NCBI GenBank assembly: GCA_963831705.1
Contig: CAWHRE010000010.1
Location: forward strand, 744,001 to 808,000
DNA from: DASQPR01 sp963831705
GTDB taxonomy: Bacteria > Actinomycetota > Actinomycetes > Mycobacteriales > Micromonosporaceae
Length of the DNA stretch: 64,000 nt
Reading direction: 5' to 3'
Shown here in pieces: positions 31,587-40,941 of this stretch. Under the pieces are notes generated by a model. It was not told the origin of the DNA and ran no database searches. It saw nothing but the letters and a program-made list of their open reading frames with translations. Positions within the stretch are counted from its first letter, which is position 1; each line of letters begins with the position of its first letter. A program made the position numbers and the translations under genes.

Positions 31587-33056
31587 GTGTCAACGGATCA
31601 AGATCAAATTCTAGCCGGTACGGGTATTGAGCCGTCCCGGCTGGCTCTGGTGCTCGAAGTTCTGGCTGAGCTCGACGATTTGCCGGTCGAGCACCCGGAT
31701 GCGGTGAGGGTGCGCGAAGCGACCGCGAAGGTGTTCAAGGCCGTGAAGCAGCGGCGTCGAAGCGAGCGCCGGGAAGCCGTACTCGGGCGGGACAACGCGG
31801 TGATCGCCGCGACCGCGACCGGCGCGCCCGGCCGAATCGATGACGAGACGCAGGGCATCCCGTTGGCCACGCCGACCGCAGGCCCCACCGCCGGTACGCT
31901 CGAGCGGCCGCAGGCCTGCTACATCTGCAAGCAGCGGTATGTCGTGGTGGACGCGTTCTACCACCAGCTGTGTCCGGAGTGCGCCGCGCGTAGTCATGCC
32001 CGGCGCGACGCCCGTACCGACCTGACCGGCAAACGCGCCCTGCTGACCGGCGGTCGGGCGAAGATCGGCATGTACATCGCGTTGCGGCTGCTCCGCGACG
32101 GTGCGCACACCACGATCACGACACGCTTTCCGGCCGATGCGGTACGCCGTTTCACCGCCATGCCGGACAGCGCGGATTGGCTCCATCGGCTGCGCATTGT
32201 CGGCTTGGACCTCCGTGACCCGGCACAAGTGGTTGCGTTGGCCGAGACGGTTGCCGCACAGGGACCTCTGGACATCCTGATCAACAATGCGGCCCAGACC
32301 GTACGGCGGTCGTCGGACGCGTACGCGCCGCTGGTGGCCGCGGAATCGGCGACGCTGCCCGAAGGCCCGCTGCCGGAAATGATCACGTTTGGGCACGTCT
32401 CCGCGCACGATGGCGCCGCCGCGATGCTGATCGGTGCCGGGCGATTGGCCGACGAGTATCTACCGGCCGAAACTTTGACCGCGCTCGCGATGACGAGTCG
32501 CTCAGCGACGCCGGACCGGATCGCCGCGAACACGGCCATCGACGCGGGTGGCCTGGTGCCGGATCTGCACGACATCAACAGTTGGACCCAGCACGTTCAG
32601 CAGGTCGACCCGATCGAGATGCTCGAAGTGCAGCTGTGCAACATGACCGCGCCGTTCATCCTGGTCAGCCGCCTGCGACCGGCGATGGCGGCGTCGAGCG
32701 CCCGCCGGAAGTACGTCGTGAACGTGTCCGCGATGGAAGGGCAGTTCGGTCGCGGGTACAAGGGGCCGGGGCATCCGCACACGAATATGGCCAAGGCCGC
32801 GCTGAACATGCTGACCCGCACCAGCGCGCAGGAAATGTTCGAGACGGATGGCATCCTGATGACCGCGGTCGACACCGGCTGGATCACCGACGAGCGACCG
32901 CATCCGACGAAGATGCGGCTCGCCGACGAAGGCTTCCACGCACCCCTCGATCTCGTCGACGGGGCCGCGCGGGTGTACGACCCGATCGTGCGCGGCGAGG
33001 CCGGCGACGACGTATACGGCTGCTTTCTGAAGGACTACGAGCCGGCCGCCTGGTAG
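31587..33056 (+). CDS. SDR-type protein with internal zinc ribbon
   Basis: 489 residues from a GTG. The N-terminal 105 are helical and charged. Cys111, Cys114, Cys129 and Cys132 (CYIC...CPEC) form a zinc-ribbon-like knuckle, directly followed by a Rossmann SDR domain: TGGRAKIG at 154-161 instead of TGxxxGIG, then DILINNAAQTVRRSS and VVNVSAMEGQF. At the usual YxxxK site the sequence is HTNMAKAAL, so Lys is kept and Tyr is replaced by Thr. Two insertions lie between NNAA and the active site. The substrate is unknown and catalysis may differ from classical SDRs. Confidence 0.82.
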   Translation: MSTDQDQILAGTGIEPSRLALVLEVLAELDDLPVEHPDAVRVREATAKVFKAVKQRRRSERREAVLGRDNAVIAATATGAPGRIDDETQGIPLATPTAGPTAGTLERPQACYICKQRYVVVDAFYHQLCPECAARSHARRDARTDLTGKRALLTGGRAKIGMYIALRLLRDGAHTTITTRFPADAVRRFTAMPDSADWLHRLRIVGLDLRDPAQVVALAETVAAQGPLDILINNAAQTVRRSSDAYAPLVAAESATLPEGPLPEMITFGHVSAHDGAAAMLIGAGRLADEYLPAETLTALAMTSRSATPDRIAANTAIDAGGLVPDLHDINSWTQHVQQVDPIEMLEVQLCNMTAPFILVSRLRPAMAASSARRKYVVNVSAMEGQFGRGYKGPGHPHTNMAKAALNMLTRTSAQEMFETDGILMTAVDTGWITDERPHPTKMRLADEGFHAPLDLVDGAARVYDPIVRGEAGDDVYGCFLKDYEPAAW

Positions 33057-33060
33057 TCCT

Positions 33061-33990
33061 TCAGCGGGAGTGTTCCGCGACCGCGACCGGCACCGCACTG
33101 TCGAGCTTTGCGCCGAGGTTGGTGGCTTCGAACACCGGCATGATGATCGTCGCGATCAGGAGCACCAGGGCGAACGCGGTGATCGATCGGCGCGGTCGAG
33201 GTGGTGCTTTCATCAGCGCCGAAACCCGCACCTGAACATCGTTCGACGCGTGTGCGAGCGCGCCGTCCGGTCGGCGCTCCTTGGACGCCCCGGCGAGCGC
33301 GGCCCGCAGCAGTGCCCGGGCGACGAGCGCACGGTCGCCGACGCTCGCGGCCGTCTCCTCGTCGGCCCAGCGCTCGACGGCCAGCTCGCCGGCCGGCATG
33401 AACGGGCGGAGCAACGGGTTCATCGCTGCGGCAAGACGCACGATCCGCAGGTGTACGTCATGCCGGAACCGGATGTGGGCGGCCTCATGTGCCAGCACGG
33501 CTCGCCGCTCGGCGACCGTCATGCTGCGGAGCAGGCCACGCGAGATCACGATTCTCGGGTGGCGGCCACCGACCGCGTACGCGTGCGGCTCTTCGTCGTC
33601 GACGATCACCAGCAGCCGGTCGTCGTCGAGCCGGCTCGTCAACCGCCGGATCTGCCGGCGAGCGACGAGTTCACGAACGAGTGCGACCGCGAACATGGTG
33701 AAAGCGGCCGCCAGAATCGCACCGGCCAGTCCTGCGGTCCACACGCCGACCGGATCCACGGCACGCCATTTCGACGCCGACCAGTGTCCCTCGGTCGCCA
33801 CGTATCGAAGCCGGCCGAGGCCGGTCAAGCCGATCATCGAAAGGGACAGCACCCAACTCACCGCGGTCGTAACGGCCGCGGCGGTCAGGCACCAGACGCC
33901 GGTACGGGGTGGCAGAATCCGCGCGATTCGCGGTGTCGACGCGGCCAGCGCGAATCCGACGCACAGCGGTGCGTAGACCCACAAGTCCAC
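33061..33990 (-). CDS. M56 family membrane metallopeptidase (BlaR1-like)
   Basis: 309 residues from a GTG. Hydrophobic segments at about 4-20, 32-57, 82-107 and 270-290. The zinc-protease motif HEAAH is at 168-172, with the downstream Glu in VERWADEETA. The C-terminal penicillin-sensor domain of true BlaR1 is absent. Paired with a BlaI-type repressor 1 bp upstream, the arrangement of mycobacterial Rv1846c-Rv1845c. The protease is expected to inactivate the repressor on an envelope signal. Confidence 0.92.
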   Translation of the reverse strand: MDLWVYAPLCVGFALAASTPRIARILPPRTGVWCLTAAAVTTAVSWVLSLSMIGLTGLGRLRYVATEGHWSASKWRAVDPVGVWTAGLAGAILAAAFTMFAVALVRELVARRQIRRLTSRLDDDRLLVIVDDEEPHAYAVGGRHPRIVISRGLLRSMTVAERRAVLAHEAAHIRFRHDVHLRIVRLAAAMNPLLRPFMPAGELAVERWADEETAASVGDRALVARALLRAALAGASKERRPDGALAHASNDVQVRVSALMKAPPRPRRSITAFALVLLIATIIMPVFEATNLGAKLDSAVPVAVAEHSR

Positions 33991-33991
33991 G

Positions 33992-34372
33992 TCACCGCTC
34001 CGAGATCTCGGCCATCAGCTTCTGCAGAACCTGCTCCTCGTCGGGGGACAGCACGGAGACGAACCGAGCCAGTACCGCGGCGCGGTCCTCGCGGCGTACC
34101 AGCAGCGAGTGCATTTCCTGCGCGGTGTGCGCAGCGGCGTCCTGGGCCGGGGCGTAGACGTGCGCGCGCCCGATCAGCTTGCGGACCACAAGTCCCTTGG
34201 CACGGAGGCGCGCCAGAATCGTGGTGATCGTGCTGTACGCGAGTGTGCCACCGATCTCCGCCTGTACCGCACTCGCCGCCATCGGTCCGTCGGCCGCCCA
34301 CAGCGTCGCCAACACCTCCTCTTCGAGGCTGCCCCATGGGCGACGTACGCCTCGTCGCGGAATGCCGTCCAT
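33992..34372 (-). CDS. BlaI/MecI/CopY family transcriptional repressor
   Basis: 126 residues. Winged helix: WGSLEEEVLATLWAADGPMAASAVQAEIGGTLAYSTITTILARLRAKGLV, then VRKLIGRAHVYAPAQ, and a dimerising C-terminus (LVRREDRAAVLARFVSVLSPDEEQVLQKLMAE). GGAG sits 6 nt before the ATG at 34372; an ATG at 34384 is the alternative. Forms an operon with the M56 protease; upstream palindromes are probable operators. Confidence 0.94.
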   Translation of the reverse strand: MDGIPRRGVRRPWGSLEEEVLATLWAADGPMAASAVQAEIGGTLAYSTITTILARLRAKGLVVRKLIGRAHVYAPAQDAAAHTAQEMHSLLVRREDRAAVLARFVSVLSPDEEQVLQKLMAEISER

Positions 34373-34451
34373 CCGTATCTCCATCTCCACGCCCGTGCCC
34401 GCACCGGCGTTGCGTTCGGCGCCGACACCCGCCGGCACCGGAAGCGTAGCC

Positions 34452-34477
34452 CTACAACGCGTAGTGACTAGCAGTCA
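34452..34477. promoter_or_regulatory. Probable BlaI operator region
   Basis: CTACAACGCGTAG (34452-34464) and TGACTAGCAGTCA (34465-34477), two adjacent inverted repeats 80 bp before the blaI-like start. CTAC/GTAG half-sites resemble BlaI/CopY boxes. Confidence 0.45.
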
Positions 34478-34538
34478 TCTCCGGAAACACAAACCATCAC
34501 ACAGAACTTTCTCAGGCGAAAGGCCCGACAGGTTAGGA

Positions 34539-34575
34539 GTCAAATTGCGGCCGAAGGTACGAAGGGCAATTTGAC
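34539..34575. promoter_or_regulatory. Inverted repeat upstream of the MFS gene
   Basis: GTCAAATTGC/GCAATTTGAC, perfect 10-bp arms 17 bp apart, ending 31 bp before the MFS start. Possible operator or leader hairpin. Confidence 0.4.
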
Positions 34576-34606
34576 CTGGAGATCTTTCATTTAAGAGACT
34601 TCACGG

Positions 34607-35824
34607 ATGGGCATGCGGTCGCAGCGATTCGGTATCGGGGCGATCTTCGCCGTACATGGGGCCGTGGTCGGTACGTTCGCCACCCGCATCCCCACCATTT
34701 CCGACCATCTGCACCTGTCCACCGGGCAACTCGGTGCGGCGCTGTTCCTGCCTGCGGTCGGCTCGCTGTCGATGATGCCGTTCACCGGCCGCCTGATTCA
34801 CCGGCTCGGCGGCAAGCTCGCGACACAGATCTTCCTGGCGCTGTGGACGCTTTCGCTGGCACTGCCCGCGTTCGCGACATCGCTGCCGACGCTCTGCATC
34901 GCGTTGTTCTTTTACGGCGCGGTCTCCGGGATGTCGGACATCGCAATGAACGCCCAGGGCGTGGAACTTGAGCAACGGATGGGTCGCTCGATCATTTCCA
35001 GCCTGCACGGGCTGTGGAGCGTCGGCGGATTCATCGGTGCCGCGATCGGCTGGCTGGCAGTACGGGCGGATGTCGATGTCCGCTGGCAGTTCTGTGTGAT
35101 GGCGGTCGTCCTGACGGTGGCCGGTCAGGCCGCGTGCCGTCTACTGGTCACACCGCCGCCGGCCGCGTCGGGCGCGGCCGAACCCGAGCCGCCCACGTTC
35201 GCCTTGCCGAGCGGCATCGTGCTGGTGATCGCATTGGTCGCGTTCTGCGCGGTCTTCGCGGAAATCGCCGGATCAGACTGGGCGGCGGTCTACATGCGCC
35301 GGGTCCTGGACGCCGATAACGCCACCGCCGCCCTCGGGTACACCGTCTTCGCGCTGGCCATGTCGGTCTCAAGGTTGACCGGCGACCGCCTGATCCGCCG
35401 GGTCGGCCCGGTCCGGGCGGTCCGGATCAGCGCCACCGCCGGTACGGCCGGCGCGGTGCTGATCGTCGTCGCGGTGAACCCGATCCTGACCATGGTCGGC
35501 TTCGGTCTGATGGGAGTCGGGATCGCCGTCGTGGTACCGCTCGCGTTCGCTGCGGCCGGCAAGATCGGCTCGATGTCTCCGGGCGGCACCGGACACGCGA
35601 TTGCCGGCGTGGCGACGATCGCGTACGGGTCGGGGCTCGCCGCACCCGGCGCGATCGGCGGTATCGCCTCGTTCTCGTCGCTACGCGTTTCGTTCGCGCT
35701 CGTCGCCGTACTTGTCGCGATCGTGGCCCTGTCGGCGAACGTGGTCCGCGACCGACCGGGCGGAGCAGCGATCGATCCGAACGGCATCCCGGAAGCGGCT
35801 ACCGTCATGGAAGCCGGACAGTGA
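34607..35824 (+). CDS. MFS transporter (YbjJ-like)
   Basis: 405 residues with about 12 hydrophobic segments. GIGAIFAVHGAVVGTFATRIPTI opens helix 1; GRLIHRLGGKLATQ is the motif A loop; FYGAVSGMSDIAMNAQGVELEQRMGRSIISSLHG is characteristic of the YbjJ-type subgroup, with a matching MGVGIAVVVPLAFAAAGKIG in the C-terminal half. Substrate unknown. The 3' end overlaps the convergent DUF4352-like gene by 20 bp. An inverted repeat lies just upstream. Confidence 0.9.
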   Translation: MGMRSQRFGIGAIFAVHGAVVGTFATRIPTISDHLHLSTGQLGAALFLPAVGSLSMMPFTGRLIHRLGGKLATQIFLALWTLSLALPAFATSLPTLCIALFFYGAVSGMSDIAMNAQGVELEQRMGRSIISSLHGLWSVGGFIGAAIGWLAVRADVDVRWQFCVMAVVLTVAGQAACRLLVTPPPAASGAAEPEPPTFALPSGIVLVIALVAFCAVFAEIAGSDWAAVYMRRVLDADNATAALGYTVFALAMSVSRLTGDRLIRRVGPVRAVRISATAGTAGAVLIVVAVNPILTMVGFGLMGVGIAVVVPLAFAAAGKIGSMSPGGTGHAIAGVATIAYGSGLAAPGAIGGIASFSSLRVSFALVAVLVAIVALSANVVRDRPGGAAIDPNGIPEAATVMEAGQ

Positions 35825-36365
35825 CCCCTCGGGTCGCCTCACTCTGATGCAGGTTGATCTCCACGAGATGGATTCCGGCCGGTACGTCGTACACCAGGTT
35901 GGTGGTCCGGGTTTCGCCCGGCGTCAACGTCGGATTGCCGCCGTTGACGGTGGTATCGGCCGGCAAATCCGGCAGGTATACGGCGCCGCGTGAGCCGGTG
36001 GCCAGCTGCACGATGCCGGGTAGCCCAAGAGCGTTCGGGCCGTCGTTGCGAACGGTGACCGATACCACACAATATGACCCGTTTGTTGGCTTAAGCTGCT
36101 GTCCGTCCGGGCCGTTGAGCGACGGGAGCCCGCACTGCGACGAATGTACGACGAAGTCGAATCCGGCATCGTGGACAAGGTCCCCGAAATGGTTCGCTTC
36201 CGAATTAACCACCGCGGCGTGATGGGCCAACAACGCCTTGAACGCGCGTACGCCGATGAACGGCGACACCAGGATGAAGACCAATGCGAAAACTGCGACG
36301 ATCCCTGCGACCACCGTGTGCCAGCGCACGCGACGCCGCGGCTTGCGCTCCGAATTCGGGCGCAT
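35805..36365 (-). CDS. Membrane-anchored DUF4352-like protein
   Basis: 186 residues. A basic N-terminus (RKPRRRVRWH) and one transmembrane segment (about 20-42, VVAGIVAVFALVFILVSPFIGV) anchor an extracytoplasmic beta domain. The domain shows CVVSVTVRNDGPNALGLPG and LTPGETRTTNLVYDVPAGI, the pattern of DUF4352 / Telomeric-repeat-like immunoglobulin folds. Two Cys (about 81 and 100) may pair. GGGAGGA precedes the ATG at 36365; an in-frame TTG lies 12 bp upstream. Function unknown. Confidence 0.78.
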   Translation of the reverse strand: MRPNSERKPRRRVRWHTVVAGIVAVFALVFILVSPFIGVRAFKALLAHHAAVVNSEANHFGDLVHDAGFDFVVHSSQCGLPSLNGPDGQQLKPTNGSYCVVSVTVRNDGPNALGLPGIVQLATGSRGAVYLPDLPADTTVNGGNPTLTPGETRTTNLVYDVPAGIHLVEINLHQSEATRGVTVRLP

Positions 36366-36525
36366 ATGTCCTCCCAAGTCATGGCTGACCGCCGGACCCG
36401 AAAAGCTTAGTTCATGCAGGTCAGGGCGTGTTAACGCAGGTCAGACCCGGTTGCCGCCGGGGAATCGGACATGCGCCGATTGCTCCGAGCAGCTACCGTG
36501 ACTCCTCGGATGCGGCTGAGGGAGC

Positions 36526-37692
36526 GTGGTTGATGGTCGTGGTGGGACCGTCGTGAACCGCGACGCCGACGATCGGGCGATCGCTGATTTGGGCGCCGCA
36601 TACGACCGCGTCGCGACCAACATGTATCTGATCGACAGCCATCCCGGCCTCGGCTTCCTCAAGTCCGGCGGCCTGAGCGGCCGGACCGAGGAGATCTGGC
36701 GCGCGCTGTCCGGCGAAATCGACTCGCGCTGGGCCGAATTCAGCGCGCTCGGCACCGGCCTCGAACAGGCGCGAACGATCCGCGTTCGGCACCGGTCGTC
36801 CGATGCCGAGTGGGGTCCGATGGAGTTCGCGCTGTCCCAGACGCTGCCCCGGCTCGCCGCCGCATTGGAGACCAGTTGCGCAACGATCGCCGGGATTCTC
36901 AGCGATGTGAACGCCGCATGGACCACGGCGACCACCGCGTCCGCACCGATCGCCGATGCGCTCGCGGCCCTGACTCGACGAGCCGACGAGTTGGGCGACC
37001 CGACCGCGCTCGGCACGCTCGGACAGCGGGTCACGCGCACTTGTGACCACGTCCTCACCGACCCGATCGACGCGGCGCCGGCCGGGACACTCACACCCGC
37101 GATGCGGACCGAACTGACAACGCTCGCGGCCGATATCGCAAGCGCGGCCGCACGCGTGGCCGAACAGGAGCGTGCTCGGGACGCGTTCCCGGAGCAGGTC
37201 GATGCGCTCGCGAGGCAGATCGACGCGGTCGCGGACGCGGAGAACGAGGTTCGCGCCGCGTACGCGCGGGCCCAGGAAAAGATCGTCAATCCCGGCCTGC
37301 CGGTCGAGCCACGCGCCGCCGAAACCCTCCGGGTACGCGCGGCCGGGCTGGAGTCGCGCCGGGAGAAGAAGGACTGGCGACGGCTGGCCGACGACATCGC
37401 GATGACCGAGGCGTCGAGTGCCCGTGCGTTGATCCGGGCGCAGGAACTGATCAGTGCGGCCGACGGGCTGATCGCACGCCGGGACGAATTGCGCGGGCGT
37501 CTGGAGGCGTACCGGTCAAAGGCGGCAAGCCATCGACTGGACGAGCACGGCACGCTCGCCCCGCTGCACACCGCCGCACGGAGGCTCCTGTACACCGCGC
37601 CCTGCGACCTGCACGCCGCCACCAAGGCCGTGTACGCGTACCAGAAGGCGCTCGCCGAGCTCGTCAACTCAAGAGAGGAAGCCGGACGATGA
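36526..37692 (+). CDS. Helical protein in the GlnX position of a PknG operon
   Basis: 388 residues, mostly amphipathic helix and coiled coil. AAYDRVATNMYLIDSHPGLGFL and TEEIWRALSGEIDSRWAEFSAL near the N-terminus look conserved. A long segment at about 205-340 is heptad-like (RVAEQERARDAFPEQVDALARQID). In mycobacteria the gene beside pknG is glnX, a membrane protein. This one shows no transmembrane helix, so it may be a soluble counterpart; no glnH-like lipoprotein gene is present. Start is GTG 36526 or GTG 36553, which has the better-spaced GGTGGGA. The 3' end overlaps pknG by 4 bp. Confidence 0.72.
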   Translation: MVDGRGGTVVNRDADDRAIADLGAAYDRVATNMYLIDSHPGLGFLKSGGLSGRTEEIWRALSGEIDSRWAEFSALGTGLEQARTIRVRHRSSDAEWGPMEFALSQTLPRLAAALETSCATIAGILSDVNAAWTTATTASAPIADALAALTRRADELGDPTALGTLGQRVTRTCDHVLTDPIDAAPAGTLTPAMRTELTTLAADIASAAARVAEQERARDAFPEQVDALARQIDAVADAENEVRAAYARAQEKIVNPGLPVEPRAAETLRVRAAGLESRREKKDWRRLADDIAMTEASSARALIRAQELISAADGLIARRDELRGRLEAYRSKAASHRLDEHGTLAPLHTAARRLLYTAPCDLHAATKAVYAYQKALAELVNSREEAGR

Positions 37693-39896
37693 ACCCCTGC
37701 CAGCGGGCCGGGTGCTCCGGCCATTACGCCGCCGATGGGTACTGCGACGAGTGCGGCCACCGAGCGCCGGCCGGATTCATGGTGGCGTCGGTTCCGTCCG
37801 TACCGTCGGCGCGCCTGTCGTCCGAGTCCGGTGCGTTGAGCGGCGCATCTCGCAGCTCCCGCGGCACACGCCGGGGAGGTCTGGGCGCAAACCTGGTCAC
37901 CGTGCCGCCGGTGCCGTTGCGCGATCCGGCCAGTGCGGTACTGGCGAATCCGGTCGTCTCCGAATCCCATCGCTTCTGCAGCACCTGCGGTGAGCCGGTC
38001 GGACAGACGAAGGACGGAAAGCCCGGCCGTGCCGTTGGTTTCTGCCCGCGCGATCGCGCGCCGTTCTCGTTCGTCCCGAGTCTGAAGCCAGGTGACCTGG
38101 TCAGCAACCGGTACGAGATCCTCGGGTGCATCGCCCACGGCGGTCTCGGCTGGATCTACCTGGCCCGGGACCGGAACATCAGTGCCGACGGCGCCGATCG
38201 ATGGGTGGTATTGAAGGGCCTGATCAGCACCGGTGACGCGGACGCGATGGCGGCGGCGGTCACCGAACGGCGGTTCCTCGTCGAGGTCGATCATCCGAAC
38301 ATCGTGAAAATCCACGACTTCACCACCCACCTCGATGCGAAGTCCGGCGAGGACATCGGGTACATCGTGATGGAGTACGTCGGCGGGCGGTCGCTCAAGG
38401 ACCTCGCCTTGAATCACCGTGGCCCGAACGGCGGCCGGGCACCGCTGCCGTTGCCGCAGGTCCTCGCGTACGCGGTCGAGATCCTCCCGGCCATCGGGTA
38501 TCTGCACGATCGCGATCTGCTGTTCTGCGATTTCAAGCCGGACAACGTCATTCACGCCGAGGAGCAACTCAAGCTGATCGACCTCGGCGCCGTGCGGCGG
38601 ATCGGCGATCAGGATTCGGCCATTTACGGTACGCCCGGATACCAGGCTCCCGAGCTGGCCGCCGACGGACCGTCGATCGAGTCGGACATCTATACGGTCG
38701 GCCGTACGCTCGCCGTGCTGAGCTTCGAATTCAGCGGATTTACGTCGCGCTTCAAGGACACGCTGCCGGGCGCGTCGACGGTGCCGCTGCTCGCCGCGGA
38801 GGAGTCTTACCACCGGTTGCTGCGGCGCGCGACGAACAAGAACGCGGCGCTGCGCTTCCACAGTGCGAGCGACATGGCCGAGCAAGCCATGGGCGTACTG
38901 CGGGAGGTGCTGTCGTCCGCCGACGGGAAGCCGCGACCGGCCACGTCCACCGAGTTCACTTCGGAGCGGCGGACGTTCGGAGCGGACTCGACCGCGCCGC
39001 TGACCGGAGGTGCGGTGGCGGCCGCGCTGCCGGTACCGCTCGTCGATCCCACCGATCCCGGCGCGCCGTTCCTCGCGACGCTGAGCACGATCGATCCGGC
39101 CACGACGATCAGCGCGTTGCGCGCCAATACCGGTTCCGGCAGTGTCGAAGTCGGCTTCCGACTGGTCCACGCGCTGATCGAGGCCGGCGTCCCGGCCGAT
39201 GCGTACGAGCAACTGAAGACCGTACGCAAGACGGCCGTCAACGATTGGCGACTGAACTGGTACGGCGGCCTGATCGCGCTGGCCACCGGCGACGCGGCCA
39301 CCGCCGGGCGAGAGTTCGACGCGGTCTACGACACGCTGCCGGGCGAGATCGCTCCCCGCCTCGCGCTTGCTGCCGCGGATGAACTGGCCGGCGACGTGGC
39401 GGCCGCCACCCGCCGGTACGAACGGGTTTGGCGAGCCGATCGGTCCTATCCGAGTGCGGCGTTCGGACTCGCCCGGATGCGCCTGTCGGCGAAGGATCGT
39501 TCGGGCGCGATTGCCGTGCTCGATCAGGTGCCGGACAGCTCCAGCCAGCACGTTGCGGCACGGATCGGCGCGTTGCGCGCTTGCGTCGACCGGAACATCG
39601 CCGTGCTCGGCGAGCGCGATCTCGTGGACGCGTCCGAGCGGCTGGAACGGCTTCGCCTGGACGCGCTGGCGCAGGCCAACCTAGCGATCGAGATGTTCAG
39701 TGCAGCGCTCGAGTGGGTCGCCCGCGGCGGTACACGCAGCAGCGCTCGCCTGTTGGGTCAGCCGATGACCGAGAAGGATCTGCGGCTCGGGCTGGAACGC
39801 GCGTACCGGCAATTGGCGACGCTCGCGACCGACACGCGTAGCCGCTATTCGCTCATCGACCGTGCGAACGCGGTCCGGCCGAGGACGATGGTCTGA
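37689..39896 (+). CDS. pknG: Serine/threonine protein kinase PknG
   Basis: 735 residues. N-terminal Cys4, Cys9, Cys19, Cys22 form one zinc-ribbon-like cluster. A second, rubredoxin-like one has Cys97, Cys100 and Cys119, with the expected fourth Cys replaced by Asp122. The kinase domain (about 140-400) has the PknG-type lysine 176 in VVLKGL, catalytic LFCDFKPDNVI (Asp281) and DLGAVRR in place of DFG, then YGTPGYQAPE. The rest (about 450-720) is TPR-like helix. In mycobacteria PknG phosphorylates the FHA protein GarA to control glutamate metabolism and Kgd. It is cytosolic. Overlaps the next gene by one base. Confidence 0.95.
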   Translation: MNPCQRAGCSGHYAADGYCDECGHRAPAGFMVASVPSVPSARLSSESGALSGASRSSRGTRRGGLGANLVTVPPVPLRDPASAVLANPVVSESHRFCSTCGEPVGQTKDGKPGRAVGFCPRDRAPFSFVPSLKPGDLVSNRYEILGCIAHGGLGWIYLARDRNISADGADRWVVLKGLISTGDADAMAAAVTERRFLVEVDHPNIVKIHDFTTHLDAKSGEDIGYIVMEYVGGRSLKDLALNHRGPNGGRAPLPLPQVLAYAVEILPAIGYLHDRDLLFCDFKPDNVIHAEEQLKLIDLGAVRRIGDQDSAIYGTPGYQAPELAADGPSIESDIYTVGRTLAVLSFEFSGFTSRFKDTLPGASTVPLLAAEESYHRLLRRATNKNAALRFHSASDMAEQAMGVLREVLSSADGKPRPATSTEFTSERRTFGADSTAPLTGGAVAAALPVPLVDPTDPGAPFLATLSTIDPATTISALRANTGSGSVEVGFRLVHALIEAGVPADAYEQLKTVRKTAVNDWRLNWYGGLIALATGDAATAGREFDAVYDTLPGEIAPRLALAAADELAGDVAAATRRYERVWRADRSYPSAAFGLARMRLSAKDRSGAIAVLDQVPDSSSQHVAARIGALRACVDRNIAVLGERDLVDASERLERLRLDALAQANLAIEMFSAALEWVARGGTRSSARLLGQPMTEKDLRLGLERAYRQLATLATDTRSRYSLIDRANAVRPRTMV

Positions 39897-40900
39897 TGCC
39901 TGAATCCTGTCCGCGTTGTGGCGAGCCGCTTCCCGACGATGCCCGATTCTGCGAAGCGTGCGGCCATGACCTCGCCGTACCGGCCGAACCGACGGTCGCG
40001 TCCTCACTGAACCCACCGGATGCCTGCTCGGCCTGTGGCAGCACGGTCTTCGACGAGCAACCGGACGGCGGGACGTACTGCGACAACTGTGGCGTACGCC
40101 GACCGGCCGGGCGCGACCACGCCGAATCCGATCTGGGCTGGATCGCCGCCGCCAGCGACATCGGCTCGCGGCATCATCAGAACGAGGACGGGTACGCGAT
40201 CGTGCTCCTGCCGCACGCGTACGTCGGCGTTGTCTGTGACGGTGTCTCGTCATCCAGCCGACCGGATACGGCGTCGCACGCGGCCGCTGACGCCGCCGCA
40301 CGGACGTTTCTGCGTGTGCTGGGCGACGACGACGATGCCGATGCACCGATGGCCGAAGCGGCTACGATCGCGGCCGTGGGTGCCGCCCAATCGGCCGCCG
40401 TGGGTGCCGCCGGTTCCGGAGAGGGCGACATCTCCCCGAATCATCGCCGGGCGAATCCGCCCAGCAGCACGTACGTTTCGGCGGTCGTCACGCCGGACGC
40501 GGTGACGATCGGGTGGATCGGCGACAGCCGGGCGTACTGGCTCGGCGACGACGGCGCGGCTGCGTTGCTGACCGTGGACGACACACTCGGCGGCCAACTC
40601 GCCGCGGCCGGCGTACCGATGTCCGAGGACGCGCCCAACGCCGGTGCCCTGATCCGATGGCTCGGCGCGGACGCTACCGACACCGCACCGCACATCGCGG
40701 CGTTCCAGCCGGCCACGCCGGGACGTGTGATCGTGTGCAGCGACGGGCTCTACCGCTACGCGTCGGAGGCGGGCGAACTCGCCTCGGCCACACCGGCCGG
40801 TACACCCATCGACACCGTACGCACCCTCGTGAAGTTCGCCCTCGACGCCGGCGGCGGCGACAACGTCAGCGTGATCGTGCTGCCCTATCCACCTCGATAA
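39896..40900 (+). CDS. PP2C-type phosphatase with double zinc ribbon
   Basis: 334 residues. Two zinc ribbons at the N-terminus: Cys5/8/19/22 and Cys44/47/62/65. PP2C from about 80: SDIGSRHHQNEDGYAI, VVCDGVSSSSRPDTAS (DGxGG changed to DGVSS), IGWIGDSRAYWL, VCSDGLYRYA and GGGDNVSVIVLP, so the metal-binding Asp residues are kept. It is translationally coupled to pknG and is the natural candidate to reverse PknG phosphorylation. The ribbon is shared with the kinase and the FHA protein and may tether them. Confidence 0.93.
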   Translation: MPESCPRCGEPLPDDARFCEACGHDLAVPAEPTVASSLNPPDACSACGSTVFDEQPDGGTYCDNCGVRRPAGRDHAESDLGWIAAASDIGSRHHQNEDGYAIVLLPHAYVGVVCDGVSSSSRPDTASHAAADAAARTFLRVLGDDDDADAPMAEAATIAAVGAAQSAAVGAAGSGEGDISPNHRRANPPSSTYVSAVVTPDAVTIGWIGDSRAYWLGDDGAAALLTVDDTLGGQLAAAGVPMSEDAPNAGALIRWLGADATDTAPHIAAFQPATPGRVIVCSDGLYRYASEAGELASATPAGTPIDTVRTLVKFALDAGGGDNVSVIVLPYPPR

Positions 40901-40941
40901 CGCCTCCGACACCCTCCGATATCAGCCCGACCCCAAAGGAC

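Noticed and set aside
36441..39551. 1036-codon open frame on the minus strand
   Set aside because: Runs antisense through the helical-protein and pknG genes, without family motifs; a high-GC artefact.
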